From NCBI GenBank assembly GCA_029215795.1, contig JARDYH010000004.1:34042001-34106000 (forward strand): a stretch of DNA of 64,000 nt, given 5' to 3'. Made by a program: the position numbers and the translations under genes. Source of the stretch: Anniella stebbinsi (Eukaryota; Chordata; Lepidosauria; Squamata; Anniellidae). Shown here piece after piece: positions 1 to 11,290 of the stretch; positions within the stretch are counted from its first letter, which is position 1; each line of letters starts with the position of its first letter. The notes below the pieces were generated by a model, which was given only the letters and a program-made list of their open reading frames with translations, had not been told where the DNA came from and ran no database searches.

Positions 1-2231
1 CAGAGCTCCTTCTGGTCCAGCCCCCTCACCTATGCATTCACATGGAAGTTTCAAGCAGAGAAGGATTTGTGCATAGACCTCTACACATGAAGGCTTTCCT
101 AGCTTTTGGATTCCAGATTTCACAGGTTTTCATGGTCGGGAAGCCCTACCCATGTCTATTCACCACAACAAGAGTTATTGATGCTGTTATATAGGTGCTA
201 CCAGATTGCTGGAAGCTTATAGAAGCAGGGGATCCCAATGACCTGATCCTGCTGCTTCCTAACATCTCCCCGAGTCAGTCTTAAATTAGTTTTCCCTTTG
301 CTGGCAGGTAGGTATCATTCTGGCTTCAAACTCTGACACTCTCCAGCTGCAGAGGGCCCATGCCATTTGTTCCTCTAAAGCCCACAGCTTCTGTGCTACT
401 ACCATACACTCTCTTCATTTTTCTTGGCTTTGTTCCCTTTCCTCTCCTCTCAGCTTCTTGCTTTTCTCCTTTCCTATTTCCTGCTTCTGTCTCCCCACTT
501 CCTATCGCTGTGCCTTTTGCTTCCCACCCACTCCACAGCCCAGTGTTGCCACCTACTGATATCATTTCCAGATGACAGTTGCTAGAATCGGATCAGCCAG
601 CTTCTCCAACAGATGAGGGTGGGATAGGTGTCACATTGCATGGCAGCATGCGGCCATAGAGCAATGATTGGTGTCTGGGACGTGGCCTAAAAATGGGTGA
701 GATTTTAAACCAATTTTACATAGTGTAAATTAACATAATGAGGCTCATTTTTCACTCCAAACTGTAGCGCATTTTAAATAACTAATCTTCAGTTTCTATT
801 ACTTCTGAGTATTAATTACATGCTAGGCAAATTCATTTTTCTGAACCAGGTAATTATGAATCTTGTGGAAAGAAGCACAAATAAAGGGGATGGTGGGGGT
901 GGGGTGTTGATTTTGGTGTGTAACCAGAATGCATGAGTTCTCCTGAAGACAAATGACATTGCCCTCTGCTGTAGCGAAATAAGCATTTTGTACAATATGT
1001 AAAATATTCCGCTCAAAAGCATTCCTAGCTTCCTGCTGCTCATCGCTGCTTGTCGGAATAAATGATGTTTCATCTGTTGCAGATCATATTGTTTACTTCT
1101 ACCAACCAGCTCCTGGTAGGAACATCCACTCACACTTCACAGACGCTTCCCTCCTGTAATCTCTGCTCAAGCACAAGTCATTCCTCCACATCTGAATAAA
1201 GGCAGAAAGGCTTGTGCAAAGAGCAGGTCTGTCTGCTTTTGAAGCCAAACATTCTTGGACCTGGGCAATTTGTCATTGCTTTTGCATCTACTGGTGGCAA
1301 CAGATACGGTGGGTGGAGCATGTGCTGGGTGAAGAACCTCAACAGAGACATTGTGCAAGAGAAGTCCTCACAGCTCCTGCTGCCACTGAGTTGCCACATT
1401 TTTCTGCTTTGGCTAAGGAGAACCTGGGTATGGGGTTATATATGGTGGTGGCAATGAAGGAACCACAACCATATATAGGGATATAAGAGGACCCTGGCAG
1501 AATCATAGCAAAGCTCCATCAAGTCTAGCATCTGTTGGACACCTTGGTGCTTCCAGGAAGCTGACCAGCAAGGCTTGAAAGAATCTAAAAAAAAAAACCT
1601 GGCTCCTGGGTTTCATGGGTGTGAACAGGTCCCTTGGTAGGGGCATAGCAGAACTGCCTTAGTCACTACTCAACACCACATACATTCCAGAGCAATGTTT
1701 TATTAATCTTCCCCACTTACTTCACTGAATAGGCAATGTCCATATTGATAATGGAATACAATTCTAACCTGAAAAGCAAATTCTTTGCTAGTTGGAATTC
1801 CTCCTTTGGTCTCTTAGGGGCCCGACAGGTAAGTCTGGAGATTCTTTCTCTAGGCCTTCTTTTGAGTTCAGAGCTAATTCTTTCTTTGATAGCTCCCCCT
1901 TCCCTTCCTGTTTCTCCTCTAGCAACCAGCAGCTCCTGAGTTCCCAGCACTTCCTTCCTCCTTTTCCTAAACTCGCAAGGGCTTCTTCTGAAACTATGGT
2001 GGGCAAAATTAAGCTGTTTGTGGGGTTGAATGGCATGTTGTCTACAGCTACAGGACAGCTAACTTTGGCAGTCAGCAATCTCTATACATAGCCTCTTGCC
2101 TGAGGCTTCTGAGCCAAGAGAGATTCAATTCTCTTCTCCCTGGGGGTGTCTGCACTTCCCCTTTGGATGTTTTGGGGAACATTAGCTTCCTCCAGTCCAG
2201 ACTAGCCACCCTCTGCCAGAATACCCAGTAT
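1..2231. other. Unique sequence, no gene or repeat recognised
   Basis: I see no convincing gene, RNA or repeat here. Positions 370-540 are pyrimidine-rich. All open frames are short, lack recognisable domains and occur on both strands, as expected by chance. It may be intergenic or intronic. Confidence 0.5.
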
Positions 2232-2395
2232 TAGGCTAGATCTACACTACTGCTTTATAGCAGTATTGAAGTGCACTGATAACTGTTGGGGCACAATCCA
2301 CACTCCATTTACCGCTTTCATAGTGTTATTCCCTGCTTTTTATTCCACAGTCATAATGATTTGACACAAGGTGTAAATCTGGCCCTAGTCTGGCT
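2232..2395. repeat. Palindromic DNA element, family W (GGCNAGATCTACAC ends)
   Basis: The left end reads GGCTAGATCTACAC and the right end is its approximate inverted copy ending in GGCCC. The element contains a diverged version of the internal segment seen at 22492, 22821, 38371 and 46439 (a TTGGGGC core and TTTATAGCAGT arms). The flanks are TTA on the left and TAG on the right, which is only suggestive of a 3-bp duplication. It is non-coding and probably a non-autonomous DNA transposon. Confidence 0.55.
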
Positions 2396-3362
2396 CTTAG
2401 GGGTTGTGCTTGAAGAGGTGAAGGGGACTGTGGCTAGAGTCCCTCTCAGTATGTCTCCTTCCTCCTTTTTGCCATTCCTGGTCTATGCCACTCTCCCAAT
2501 CCCTCCCCCCATTCTATTAAAATAACCTTTGTAAAACTGCATAGATTTTTTTTAAAAGGAAGGTACTTCTCCAGTTTGATTGCATCCTTTAAAATAATAA
2601 ATGCATAAAAATGAAATAAATAAATAAAAATAAATTGCAGATCTCTAGCAGACTTATTGTCTTGGAATTCTATCTGACTTATGATCTTAAAAACAAAACA
2701 AGAACAACAAAAAAGCAGACTTTTGTAAGAGCATAGTTCAGAAACCAAATGTCAGGGAGGAAGAAAAGAGTCATTACCAAGTGATAATTTACACAGGGAG
2801 GAAGATGACATAATGAGAGAACAGTTCGATATTGGGAGTTGAGTCATTAAATGGCTCAGAAGATGCCTCGATGAGGATAAACAAAGAAGGCTGGTAGCTT
2901 TGATGACAAGGCTCCGAATAGAATATTGAACTAGAAATGAGAAGAGGAAAGAAAGCTAACTTTATCAAACACCATTTGATAAAGTGATATTGTGGCTTTT
3001 GTTCAGCCTCCAACCTAAAATCAAATAGCATATGTTTTACACAGCATATGTTTAAAATCAAATAGCATATGGTTTATGTTGCGATCAGTCTTTCTATGCA
3101 TTTATATGGCGGCACCTGCATAACAATGTCTAGGCCATGCACACTGTGACACAAGTCTTTATACCTCTGTGAAATGAATTTCTTTGGATGGGGTACTTAG
3201 TATAACTTTAGGATTGTTGTATAAGTTGCAGCCATTGCAAAATAAAAAAAAAATGTGCCTTTTGACATGATTATGAGAATTGAAATTTGCCCTATGAAAC
3301 ATTAGCCTGCTGTAGGCCCTGGTTAAAACTGTACTTACTTCGATCTTACCTGAACTCTGATG
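2396..3362. other. AT-rich unique sequence
   Basis: No feature is recognised. Positions 2590-2635 hold an A-rich run with repeated AAAT units. A short direct repeat, CATATG with AAAATCAAATAGC, occurs around 3020-3070. Confidence 0.45.
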
Positions 3363-3370
3363 ATTGGACA

Positions 3371-3690
3371 TAGGCTGACCAGATAAAATCCAGGTCAGGG
3401 CTCATGCAACTTTAACAGTTGTAGAGCAAAGGGAATTTCAGCCAGTGTCATTTGTATGCAATTAGTTCCTGGTGAAATTCCCTCTTCATCACAACTGTTA
3501 AAGTTGCAGGGGCCCTGCCTTCTTTTGTATATGGTCACTCTTGTATAGTGCCTGCACCTTTAACAGTTGTGATGAAGAGGGAATTCCACCAGGAACTAAT
3601 TGCATACAAATGACACTGGCTGAAATTCCCTTTTCTCTACATCTGTTAAAGTTACATGAGCCCTGACCTGGATTTTATCTGGTCACCCTA
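3371..3690. mobile_element. Family P palindromic hAT-like element, copy 1 (subtype B)
   Basis: This is a 320-bp element with TAGGCTGACC at the left and GGTCACCCTA at the right. It is flanked by ATTGGACA (3363-3370) and ACTGGACA (3691-3698), an 8-bp TSD with one mismatch. Almost the whole element is palindromic. The ends are subtype B (AGATAAAATCCAGGTCAGGG). There is no coding capacity, so it must have been mobilised in trans, by a hAT-type transposase judging from TSD length. Confidence 0.85.
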
Positions 3691-3728
3691 ACTGGACAGT
3701 ATTCTCCACTGCACCTGAGGGTTGAAGC

Positions 3729-4280
3729 TAGGGGTGACCGAATTTGGGGAGAACTCACCCCACTGCTGACAGTCATGAACTGGGCTCCGTGAACCCCTGC
3801 TGAGTGCTCGGAAGGCTCACAAGTGTCGGTGCCTGCCTTTGTGTTAATGGTGGCCACCATTAATGCAGTGGAGGGAAATGTGCACTTTCAAAAGCCTCCA
3901 GAAACTGTGCTTTGCCCCCTGCTCCAATGTGGGCCTTAAAAGCCCTCTTAACACAACAGTAAACCTTTATCCTTGCATTAAGAGGGCCCTTAAGGCCCCG
4001 ATTGGAGCAGGGGGGAAAGCATGGTTTCTAGAGCCTCCAGAAAGTGCACAATTCCCCTGCTGCATTAATGGCAGCTGCCATTAATACAGTGGGTGAAAGG
4101 GGCAAAAGGTGTGATCCTGGAAGCCAGGGTGGACCTGTGCCTGAGTGTTTGGGGGGGCCTCACAAGCACTCAGGTGTGGGTCTGCCTTCATGCCAGGCAC
4201 ATTCTTTTGGGTCCATGAGGGCTGGAAATGGTGGTGTCCGCTGCCCTCATGGACCCAACCAGATGCTTGTGATATCCCTA
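3729..4280. mobile_element. Non-autonomous hAT-like element, 552 bp, perfect 8-bp TSD
   Basis: GTTGAAGC occurs immediately before (3721-3728) and after (4281-4288) a segment that starts TAGGGGTGACC and ends GATATCCCTA. Internally it has inverted segments around a centre near 3960, for example CCTCCAGAAA with GTGCAC on both sides, and CATTAATG motifs. No transposase is encoded. The 8-bp TSD and TAGGGGTG end fit hAT. Confidence 0.75.
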
Positions 4281-4557
4281 GTTGAAGCTAGCATAGGGGG
4301 CACAGAGCTACAAACCACAAATTTAAGCCATGGTTTGTTGTTGGCTTATAAAGCCTGTTTGTTTGAAGCATGGTTTATTGCGATGTCTGAGCTCAGAATC
4401 ATGGCTTTTTCATGGCTTGTTTGAGCTGCTGTCTGACCTGAAACAGAAATGCTTAGCAAGACCAGTCTGAAACTGAAATTGCTCTGAAGGCTGGCAAAAT
4501 GGGCAGGAGAGAAACAAACCAGAAATGAGGAAAATAAGGCATGGTTTGTTTGCTCAT

Positions 4558-5462
4558 TTCCAAGGCAACAAACCATGGCTAACTCATGGGTTAGCATAGC
4601 ATGCAAATATAGCTGTTGTGATTTCCATTAGCATGGAGAGTTCCCCCCCCCCCAAAAAAAGGTTAGACAAATTCATAGAGAGTATGTCTTACAATGGCAT
4701 ATAATCACAAAAGTTAAAAATTGAAATCCATATTCAATTTTATTGAACCTCTAATTATTAGATGGTAGACAAGGCCAATATAGGGCAGCTATTCTGATCA
4801 TGTTCGATGTGAGCTACCTAGGGCCTCTTATTAGATGGTAGACAAGGCCAATATAGGGCAGCTATTCTGATCATGTTCGATGTGAGCTACCTAGGGCCTC
4901 TTATTAGATGGTAGACAAGGCCAATATAGGGCAGCTATTCTGATCATGTTCGATGTGAAATACCTAGGGCCTCTTATTAGAGGGTAGACAAGGCCAATAT
5001 AGGGCAGCTATTCTGATCATGTTCAGTGTGAGCTACCTAGGGCTTCTTACTGCCCAATGCTGAAGTCAGACTGCTGGATGAAATCGACCTTTGGTTTGTA
5101 CCAGGAATATATTTCTTAGGTCTTTATGAAACACAGGTGCCAGACTCTGAACCACTACTTAGTCTGGCAGCTGACAGCTAAACTGTGCGAAAGAGATAGA
5201 AGTGGAAGCATCCAAGCACATCATTGGACTTTTTCATAAAGTGGGGGCAGAGACACCTCCATTGTTTTCTCAGTTTTAAGAATTTAGATTGAAACAAACT
5301 ATGTGTCCATTTCCTCTTGTGATTATATGCCATTGCAAGACATATCCTCTGTGAATTTTTCTAAACTGGGGGGGGGGGACTCCCCATGCTAATGGACATC
5401 ATAACAGCTATGTTTGCATGCAATGTTAACCCCTGGGTTATGTTAACCATGATTTATTGCTT
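4558..5462. mobile_element. Inverted-repeat DNA element with central tandem array
   Basis: Roughly 4560-4735 is the inverted copy of roughly 5280-5460. Both arms share a C/G homopolymer, the AGACAAATTC / GAATTTTTCT region, and the ATGGCATATAATCACA segment and its complement. The centre holds a 73-bp tandem array. This is the architecture of a foldback-type or non-autonomous DNA transposon. The outer boundaries and TSD were not resolved. Confidence 0.55.
4758..5049. repeat. Tandem repeat, four 73-bp units
   Basis: Units begin with TTAGAKGGTAGACAAGG at 4758, 4831, 4904 and 4977, exactly 73 bp apart. The first two are almost identical. The third and fourth carry a few substitutions, such as GAAATACC for GAGCTACC. 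The array sits in the loop between the arms of the surrounding inverted repeat, so it probably expanded inside the transposon. Confidence 0.95.
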
Positions 5463-5773
5463 TACTCAGTTGGCTGGCCATCTCAATTGAGGCCTTATAT
5501 AGGAGTTGGAAATTCTGTCCTTTCCTGGCTCATCCAAGCAGGCACCCACATAAGCTTTCCACTCCTCCTGAGTAGTCTCCCATGGAGGGTAGTGTCACGT
5601 GGCTAGCTGGAAACGTCACTGGTAGACCTAAGTCCCTGCCTCATTCAGTGCTTCTATGGCCATGAGAGTGATGGGCATTCTGAGAGATGGTTGATAGCCC
5701 AGGCAACTGTTGTGGAGACCTCAGGTCTATGGATGAAATATTAAGGTTGAAAGGCTCTGCAGGAAGATGAGTC
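5463..5773. other. Unique sequence, no feature recognised
   Basis: No open frame with a recognisable domain and no repeat structure is seen between the inverted-repeat element and the next family P copy. Confidence 0.4.
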
Positions 5774-5781
5774 CTTTAAGG

Positions 5782-6101
5782 TAGGGTGACCAGATAAAAT
5801 CCAGGTCAGGGCTCATGTAACTTTAACAGTTGTAGAGAAAAGGGAATTTCAGCCAGTGTCATTTGTATGCAATGAGTTCCTGGTGAAATTCCCTCTTCAT
5901 CACAACAGTTAAAGGCGCAGGCACTATACTAGAGTGACCATATACAAAAGAAGGCAGGGCCCCTGCAACTTTAACTGTTGTGATGAAGAGGGAATATCAC
6001 CAGGAACTAATTGCATACAAATGACACCGGCTGAAATTCCCTTTTCTCTACAACTGTTAAAGCTATATGAGCCCTGACCTGGATTTTATCTGGTCAGCCT
6101 A
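5782..6101. mobile_element. Family P palindromic hAT-like element, copy 2 (subtype B)
   Basis: The element is 320 bp, starts TAGGGTGACC and ends GGTCAGCCTA. It has a perfect 8-bp TSD, CTTTAAGG, at 5774-5781 and 6102-6109. The terminal segment is subtype B. The two 160-bp halves are inverted relative to each other, with the asymmetric centre GCACTATACTAGAGTGACC. Confidence 0.9.
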
Positions 6102-6109
6102 CTTTAAGG

Positions 6110-7070
6110 TAGCTGATAATATTGGGGGTTGCTGGAAGGTCTTGCTCCTCATTTCAAAGGAGATCCCAGTTTCCAGAACTGGGCAGGATCTTGACACCAA
6201 GACAGGGATACCTGTACTTATGTTTCTGCTTCATGGAAGGAAAAGTTAAAGTTCAGGTAAAAGTCTAGGTAAAGTTAAAGTCCAAGTGATGAGTTAGCTG
6301 TTTTAATTAAATAGTTACTTTTATGCATTGGTTATTGCTTCCATTTTTAATGTAATTGGTAGTTTAAGGTACTAGAAATGTTTGTCAGATTGCCAGTTTA
6401 CCTCTTCCGTAAGTTAGTTCAGTTTATGTCACTGCTGTAAATGTGCATCTTGGTTATGCTGTTAATATTATATTAAAGTGTACCAATTCCCATTTTGCTG
6501 AAATATGTTCTAACATTTCCCCCCTCTGTAGGATATGACAGAGATCTATTACAAAAACATTAAACATCAATTAGTGTATTTGGAAACTGTATACAAAATG
6601 ATCTTGCAAAAACTACCTTGTTATATGCCATTTGTATATGGAAATGTTAGTTAAATATTTAATGAACGTATGGGGAAAGTAATTAGCAATCACTCAGCTT
6701 ATACTGCAGAGTAACAAATTCCATTATGATTTCTTTAGATTATCAAAGCAAAGAGGCTAGGATGTTTTTAATCCTGAGTGACACCTTTGAAAAATGGTTC
6801 ATCTGGTGCCGTGTTTCCACCCACATCCCAAGATAACCTGAAATCCTTATTCCCTTGGTTGCCCTGTGGATGATGATGAGCCAGGCTGAGAGCAGTGCTG
6901 TGTGAACAAGATGAAGTCTCCAGAGGATCAGGATCTCCAAAATATGAAATCAGTCCTGAAGTGTCCAAAATGAAGCTGAAACATAAATTTAGAAAGAAAG
7001 AAAAACCCACTAACAGCTGACAAACAGGGTGAGGTAGCAGGAGTTATGGATGGTTCCAGTATGTGGAGTT
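6110..7070. other. AT-rich unique sequence; possible conserved non-coding DNA
   Basis: No repeat or gene is recognised. Positions 6290-6720 are AT-rich with many TAAT/ATTA cores and no simple-sequence decay, a texture sometimes seen in regulatory DNA. This is only an impression and needs alignment to other reptiles. Confidence 0.2.
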
Positions 7071-7078
7071 GGTATATA

Positions 7079-8014
7079 TAGGCTGACCATATGAAAAGGA
7101 GGACAGGGCTCATGTAACTTTAACAGTTGTAAAGAAAATGGAATTTCAGCCAGTGTCATTTGTATGCAATTAGTTCCTGGTGATATTCCCTCTTTGTATG
7201 AAATTAGTTCCTGGTGATATTCCTTGACTTCTGCAATGCGCTGTACATAGGGCTACCTTTGTGCCTAGTCCGGAAACTTCAACTAGTTCAAAATATGGCA
7301 GCCAGGTTGGTCACCGGTACATCTAGGAGTGACCATATTACGCCAGCTTTAAAATCGCTCCACTGGCTGCCAATTAGTTTCCGGGCGAAGTATAAAGTGT
7401 TGGTCATTACCTTTAAAGCCCTACATGGTTTGGGTCCAGGTTACCTGCGGGATCGCCTTCTCCCGTACAATCCGCCCCGCACGCTCAGGTCCTCTGGGAA
7501 GAACTTACTGCGGTCGGCCAAGACTAGGCTGACAACTGTTACCCAGAGGACCTTCTCTTCTGCCGCTCCCAGACTGTGGAATGACCTGCCGGAGGAGACT
7601 CGTCAACTTAACAGTCTTTTAGAATTTAAGAAAGCTATAAAGACTGTTCTCTTCCGGCAGGCATATCCAGTGTAATTTTTAGAATGTTTTTAGGATGTTT
7701 TAGGATGCAGTTTTAATAATATTTGTCATGTTTTAATTAGTTGTATGTATTTTATCATGTTGTTGTTCCCCGCCTCGATCTAGACGGAGAGGCGGGTAAG
7801 AAATAAATCGTTATTATTATTATTATTATTCATCACAACAGTTAAAGTTGCAGGGGGCCTGCCTTCTTTTGTATATGGTCACTTTAACTGTTGTGATGAA
7901 GAGGGAATATCACCAGGAACTAATTGCATACAAACGACACTGGCTGAAATTCCCTTTTCTCTACAACTGTTAAAGTTACATGAGCCCTGTCCTCCTTTTC
8001 AGATGGTCAGCCTA
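7079..8014. mobile_element. Family P element, copy 3 (subtype A), split by a LINE end
   Basis: The ends are TAGGCTGACC and GGTCAGCCTA, with a perfect 8-bp TSD GGTATATA at 7071-7078 and 8015-8022. The ends are subtype A (ATATGAAAAGGAGGACAGGG). The left half runs to about 7223 and the right half resumes near 7831 at CATCACAACAGTTAAAG, with a 3' LINE fragment between. A ~27-bp stretch of the left half (TGTATG.AATTAGTTCC) is duplicated at 7165-7223, next to the LINE 5' junction. Confidence 0.85.
7224..7830 (+). mobile_element. L2/CR1-clade LINE 3' end (ORF2 C-terminus, tail)
   Basis: A 5'-truncated non-LTR retrotransposon inserted into family P copy 3. The frame ending at 7675 encodes the C-terminal end of a Jockey-superfamily ORF2: CNALYIGLP near the start, KLQLVQNMAARL, LHWLPISFRAKYK, then PRLWNDLPEETRQ and LFRQAYPV before the stop. 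These motifs follow the reverse transcriptase domain in L2/CR1-type proteins; the catalytic part is missing. The 3' UTR ends in a CCCGCCTCGATCTAGACGGAG hairpin-like segment and an (ATT)n tail (7810-7830), typical of L2-like elements. Assignment to L2 rather than a sister clade is uncertain. Confidence 0.8.
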
Positions 8015-8022
8015 GGTATATA

Positions 8023-9145
8023 CAAACATTACAAATTTTACTGCAGTTCCACATAGTTATTTATTAAAATATTTTCTCCCACCTTTCTCACCCAACAGGC
8101 CCTTCAAGGCCTCTACCAATAATAAAATATAACCGTGAGTTAATAATGCACGAGCTCATAATAAAACAATAAATCAAAATAATCAGCAGCAAAATGGAAT
8201 ACATCAGCAGCAATAAAATGCAGGGGCAGGAACCAAAGTCAGCAAAGTGAGGCATGAGGAACACCAAAGTGCTTACATGAGGAAATAGGTTGATGAGGTG
8301 GGTGATGTAGGAGTGAAGATTAGCCAGTCAGAAGTTCTCAGAACTCAGAAATGGACAAGGTTGTGAACGCACTAGAATTTATTAAGCCTGGATAACTTTG
8401 GCGAGCTCACATTTTGCTGGTTCGTACGTCCCTATATCCAGACCACTGATCCCATTCTTAGGGTTCTTTACCTTTCAATTACTGTATACTTGGACCCGAA
8501 GGACCTTTAAATAGAGGACTGTTCTGTATAGAAACATGGCCACCCGAGTGTGAACCTCCCCTATCCAATGCTTAAGATAGGAAGTAAAGATATGTGACTC
8601 ATCTACTGGAGAATGCTGGGAGGGAGAACATTTGTCATTGATTAAGGCTGAACCAAATGTTCACAGCCAATTTCAAATTCAAGAGGTCTCATCCATTTTC
8701 CTGATGTAATTCAAATATGCATATTTGTCAAAGGAAGTAAAACCTGAATTTGATTTGTGAATTTGATCCACACTATTCATTTTTCCTGTGAACCTCTAGT
8801 GTGATGAATTTCCAGAGTTTGTATGGTAACAATCTGAATTAGGGGATTCATCACAGTTATATGGCTGTAATGCACATACCTAAATGTCACCTAGTCTAAT
8901 CTCCTGTGCTAATACCAAATACCAAAGAGTTTGAAGATATTAACCTATACATTAAATGCATAGGATGACTATATGACTCCAAAAAAGGCCAGGAAAGAGT
9001 GATTTAGGTTAAGAGTCTATGGATGCAAAATGAATGGCTGCAAATTGGTCATTAACAAATTTAGGTAGGATATCTTTAAAAAAAAAAAAAAGGAAAATTA
9101 GAGATGAGCAAAAAGACCCCGAGAAATTTCAGTAATCTTATGACA
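8023..9145. other. Unique or old repeat sequence, nothing recognised
   Basis: No coherent gene or repeat is identified. Positions 8050-8250 are A-rich and may be an old LINE or SINE remnant. Around 9100 the motif TTAGAGATGAGC resembles hAT ends seen elsewhere, but no partner end was found. Confidence 0.35.
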
Positions 9146-9149
9146 AAGG

Positions 9150-9335
9150 ATCTTTTGGCACCCTAAAGACATGCATAACAATCTTATCAATGTCTTCTGA
9201 GACATAAGCCAATTGAGTTCAGCAGGATTTACTCCAAGCTAAGCATGTATAGGATTGCAACCTAAGAGTTTTATTGTGACATAAACTTTTGTGGCTAAGA
9301 GACTATTTCATCTGATGCATACAGAATTATACTCA
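9150..9335. repeat. Composite of two old interspersed repeats
   Basis: TTTTGGCACCCTAAAGAC at the start and CTTTTGTGGCTAAGAGAC with CATCTGATGCATA at the end look like the two halves of one repeat. It is split by a segment around 9215-9268 (TTCAGCAGGATTTACTCC, AAGCATGTATAGGATTGCAACCT) that matches palindromic family G at 44583-44908. Naming is not possible without a repeat library. Confidence 0.35.
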
Positions 9336-9978
9336 GCTTGCAAATATATAATATAGACACACACATATAGGTGCATCGACAAAATGTAAACAATTGAGCC
9401 AAAAGGCCATTAAATGCAAGACACACAAGCCCTTCTCAGACTCCATTAGTACACACAATAAATAGGGGTCATGCATTGCAATGTTGGGTCCTCCACTAAC
9501 CTCTGATGCTTACTGAAAGATCTGAAAAGATCCACACACACAGCCCAAGTTGCACATGCAAGGGTCTTTTCAGACCTTACAATCAATGCACATAGGTCAA
9601 GGATGGAGTCCATCCCTGTGATGCTATCTCCCCTCCACATGTTGCTTGTATACATTAATAATGTTTGAAAAAAACTACAGTCTAGCCCTATTTAGGCATT
9701 CAGAATTATGGTTACTTGATCAGGAAATGGTGACCTGCTGCATAGCCCCTAACCGTAGACAAATACAAATATTATTTATTTACTTGACTCCCCACAACAG
9801 CAATAATAGACGACAACTCAACCTTTCCAGTTTTGCAATGCTAACCTTAAAGAAAATCGTGTGAAGCCCATGTCACCATTCATTACTTCCTTATCTGGGA
9901 ATGCTCTGGGATTGGGATTTCTATGACAGGGACTACAGCATTTCTCAGAGCGTTGCCTTGAAGACAACCTGGGCAAAG

Positions 9979-10134
9979 ATGGCTGCTGTTTATTGTTGTC
10001 TAGTGCTGCTGCTTCTCCTGCTGCTACCAGGAAGCTCAGCAAAATGCTGCTTTCTCCAAGACAAGTACTATAATATTTTCAGCAGGAAATGGAACATGAG
10101 ATGGGATAAAATAAAAATACAGAAACTTTGGTGA
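9979..10134 (+). CDS. Candidate small ORF with signal-peptide-like N-terminus
   Basis: I do not recognise a gene. From the ATG at 9979 (context GGCAAAGATGG, a good Kozak match) a 51-codon frame runs to a stop at 10132-10134. Its first ~20 residues have the form of a cleavable signal peptide: a short polar start, a hydrophobic core of consecutive leucines, then PGSSA as a plausible cleavage site. After that come KCCFLQ and a basic tail. It could be a secreted micro-peptide, the first coding exon of a larger gene, or a chance CTG-repeat-driven leucine run. The frame is also open upstream to 9901. No matching downstream exon or clear splice donor was identified. Confidence 0.2.
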   Translation: MAAVYCCLVLLLLLLLPGSSAKCCFLQDKYYNIFSRKWNMRWDKIKIQKLW

Positions 10135-10286
10135 AGTAAAACAGAATGATTAAGTATGGATGGGGTGGGGTGGGGTGACTTGTCCATTACTGGATGGAAT
10201 ACATAAAGTGGTTGAAGTGTGTGAGTGTGTTTATTTTAAAATGATGGGATGGGATAAATTGAATAAAATCAGGGAACAGAAACTAA

Positions 10287-10782
10287 GGGCTCATCCCCAC
10301 CTAAGGGTGTAGCGGGAGGGAGGGGGGAGGATCGTGGTCTTACCTGCTTCGGCGATCCTCCCCCAGCTTCTATACGGTTGTGTGACATCCCAGAAGGGAA
10401 GAGGGACATTGTGGGGGGCATTTATTTTTTTTTAAGAAGAGGAGCCATGTGCGTTGAAATAGGTAAGTAACCCCCCTGGCAAACCCCGCGCCCAACCCCC
10501 CCGCCATCCCAGGGATGGTGAAATTGCTTTCCCACCCATGGGCACAGAGCCACCCCACACAGCTCTGTGCCTGTTGAGGACCCAGGAAAGTGTGTCACAC
10601 CAGCCATGTTCCTCGGGGTTGTCCCCAGGACCGCAGAAAAACCAGGACATCCCCATTTTTAGTTATCCCTGGGTCATCTCTGGGTCATCCTCGGTTGACA
10701 CTGGGATCCACTGTGTGTCATTTGGACGCACTGGGATGACCTACAGACAACCCCGGGATAGCTGCCTGGTGTAGACATGACC
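10287..10782. mobile_element. Harbinger-like non-autonomous element, TAA TSD, copy 1
   Basis: The left end is GGGCTCATCCCCACC and the inverted right end GGTCATGTCTACACC. The flanks are TAA at 10284-10286 and 10783-10785. A 3-bp TWA duplication is the PIF/Harbinger signature. The internal GC-rich sequence (CCATCCC, GGGCACAGAGCCACCCC, CAGCTC) is shared with the element at 34135-34601. A 5' splice-site consensus, AGGTAAGT, lies at 10461. No transposase is encoded. Confidence 0.65.
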
Positions 10783-10789
10783 TAAAACA

Positions 10790-11084
10790 ACAATGTGTGA
10801 GACAAAATAGATGGGGTGCTTAACTCTTTCTCTAAGTACAATAATTATGTTTCACTGCCAGATTTGTTGGACACAATGACTACTGCATCCAGCAAACCCT
10901 TTTTTGGTTTTGAACACATTTTTTTTTATTTTGTACACACACCTTTTCTCATGTGACCCCCATTAGGTTACCCAACAGTCACTGTGGCCCCTGACCCAAG
11001 TAACGTTTGTGTACCCCTGGTTTATATTAAGTTGGGAGTTATTCCTTTGATTACCCAGTGACACATGAAATAGAATCAGCCCTT
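10790..11084. other. Unique sequence
   Basis: No feature is recognised; a T-rich run lies at 10918-10930. Confidence 0.35.
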
Positions 11085-11100
11085 TAGTTTATATGAATAT

Positions 11101-11290
11101 TCATTAAACAAAAAACCTATGGTTTACAAAAACAATGTTAAGGCTCTACAGTTTCCAACCAAGCACCAAAAAGCAGGGAAATTGGGAGTTAAGGCTCCCA
11201 AGCCTTAACGCCACATCCTCCCTAAGGAGGCAGAAAGTGCAAGTGAAATTCTCATTCTCCCAAAGCAGATAAACCATGAGGACAGGTCAG
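11101..11290 (-). mobile_element. 190-bp retroposon-like insertion (family S) with 16-bp TSD
   Basis: TAGTTTATATGAATAT is present exactly at 11085-11100 and 11291-11306, bracketing a 190-bp insert. The same sequence forms part of both arms of the inverted repeat at 19812-20203 and 21309-21693. It has strong hairpins, including GTTAAGGCTC/AAGCCTTAAC and CCTCCC/AAGGAGG. A long variable TSD suggests LINE-mediated retroposition, but no poly(A) is visible. On the minus strand its 3' end would be GTTTAATGA, the end shared by all copies, with longer copies extending 5', which suggests 5' truncation. Identity is unknown; it could derive from a small structured RNA. Confidence 0.55.
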
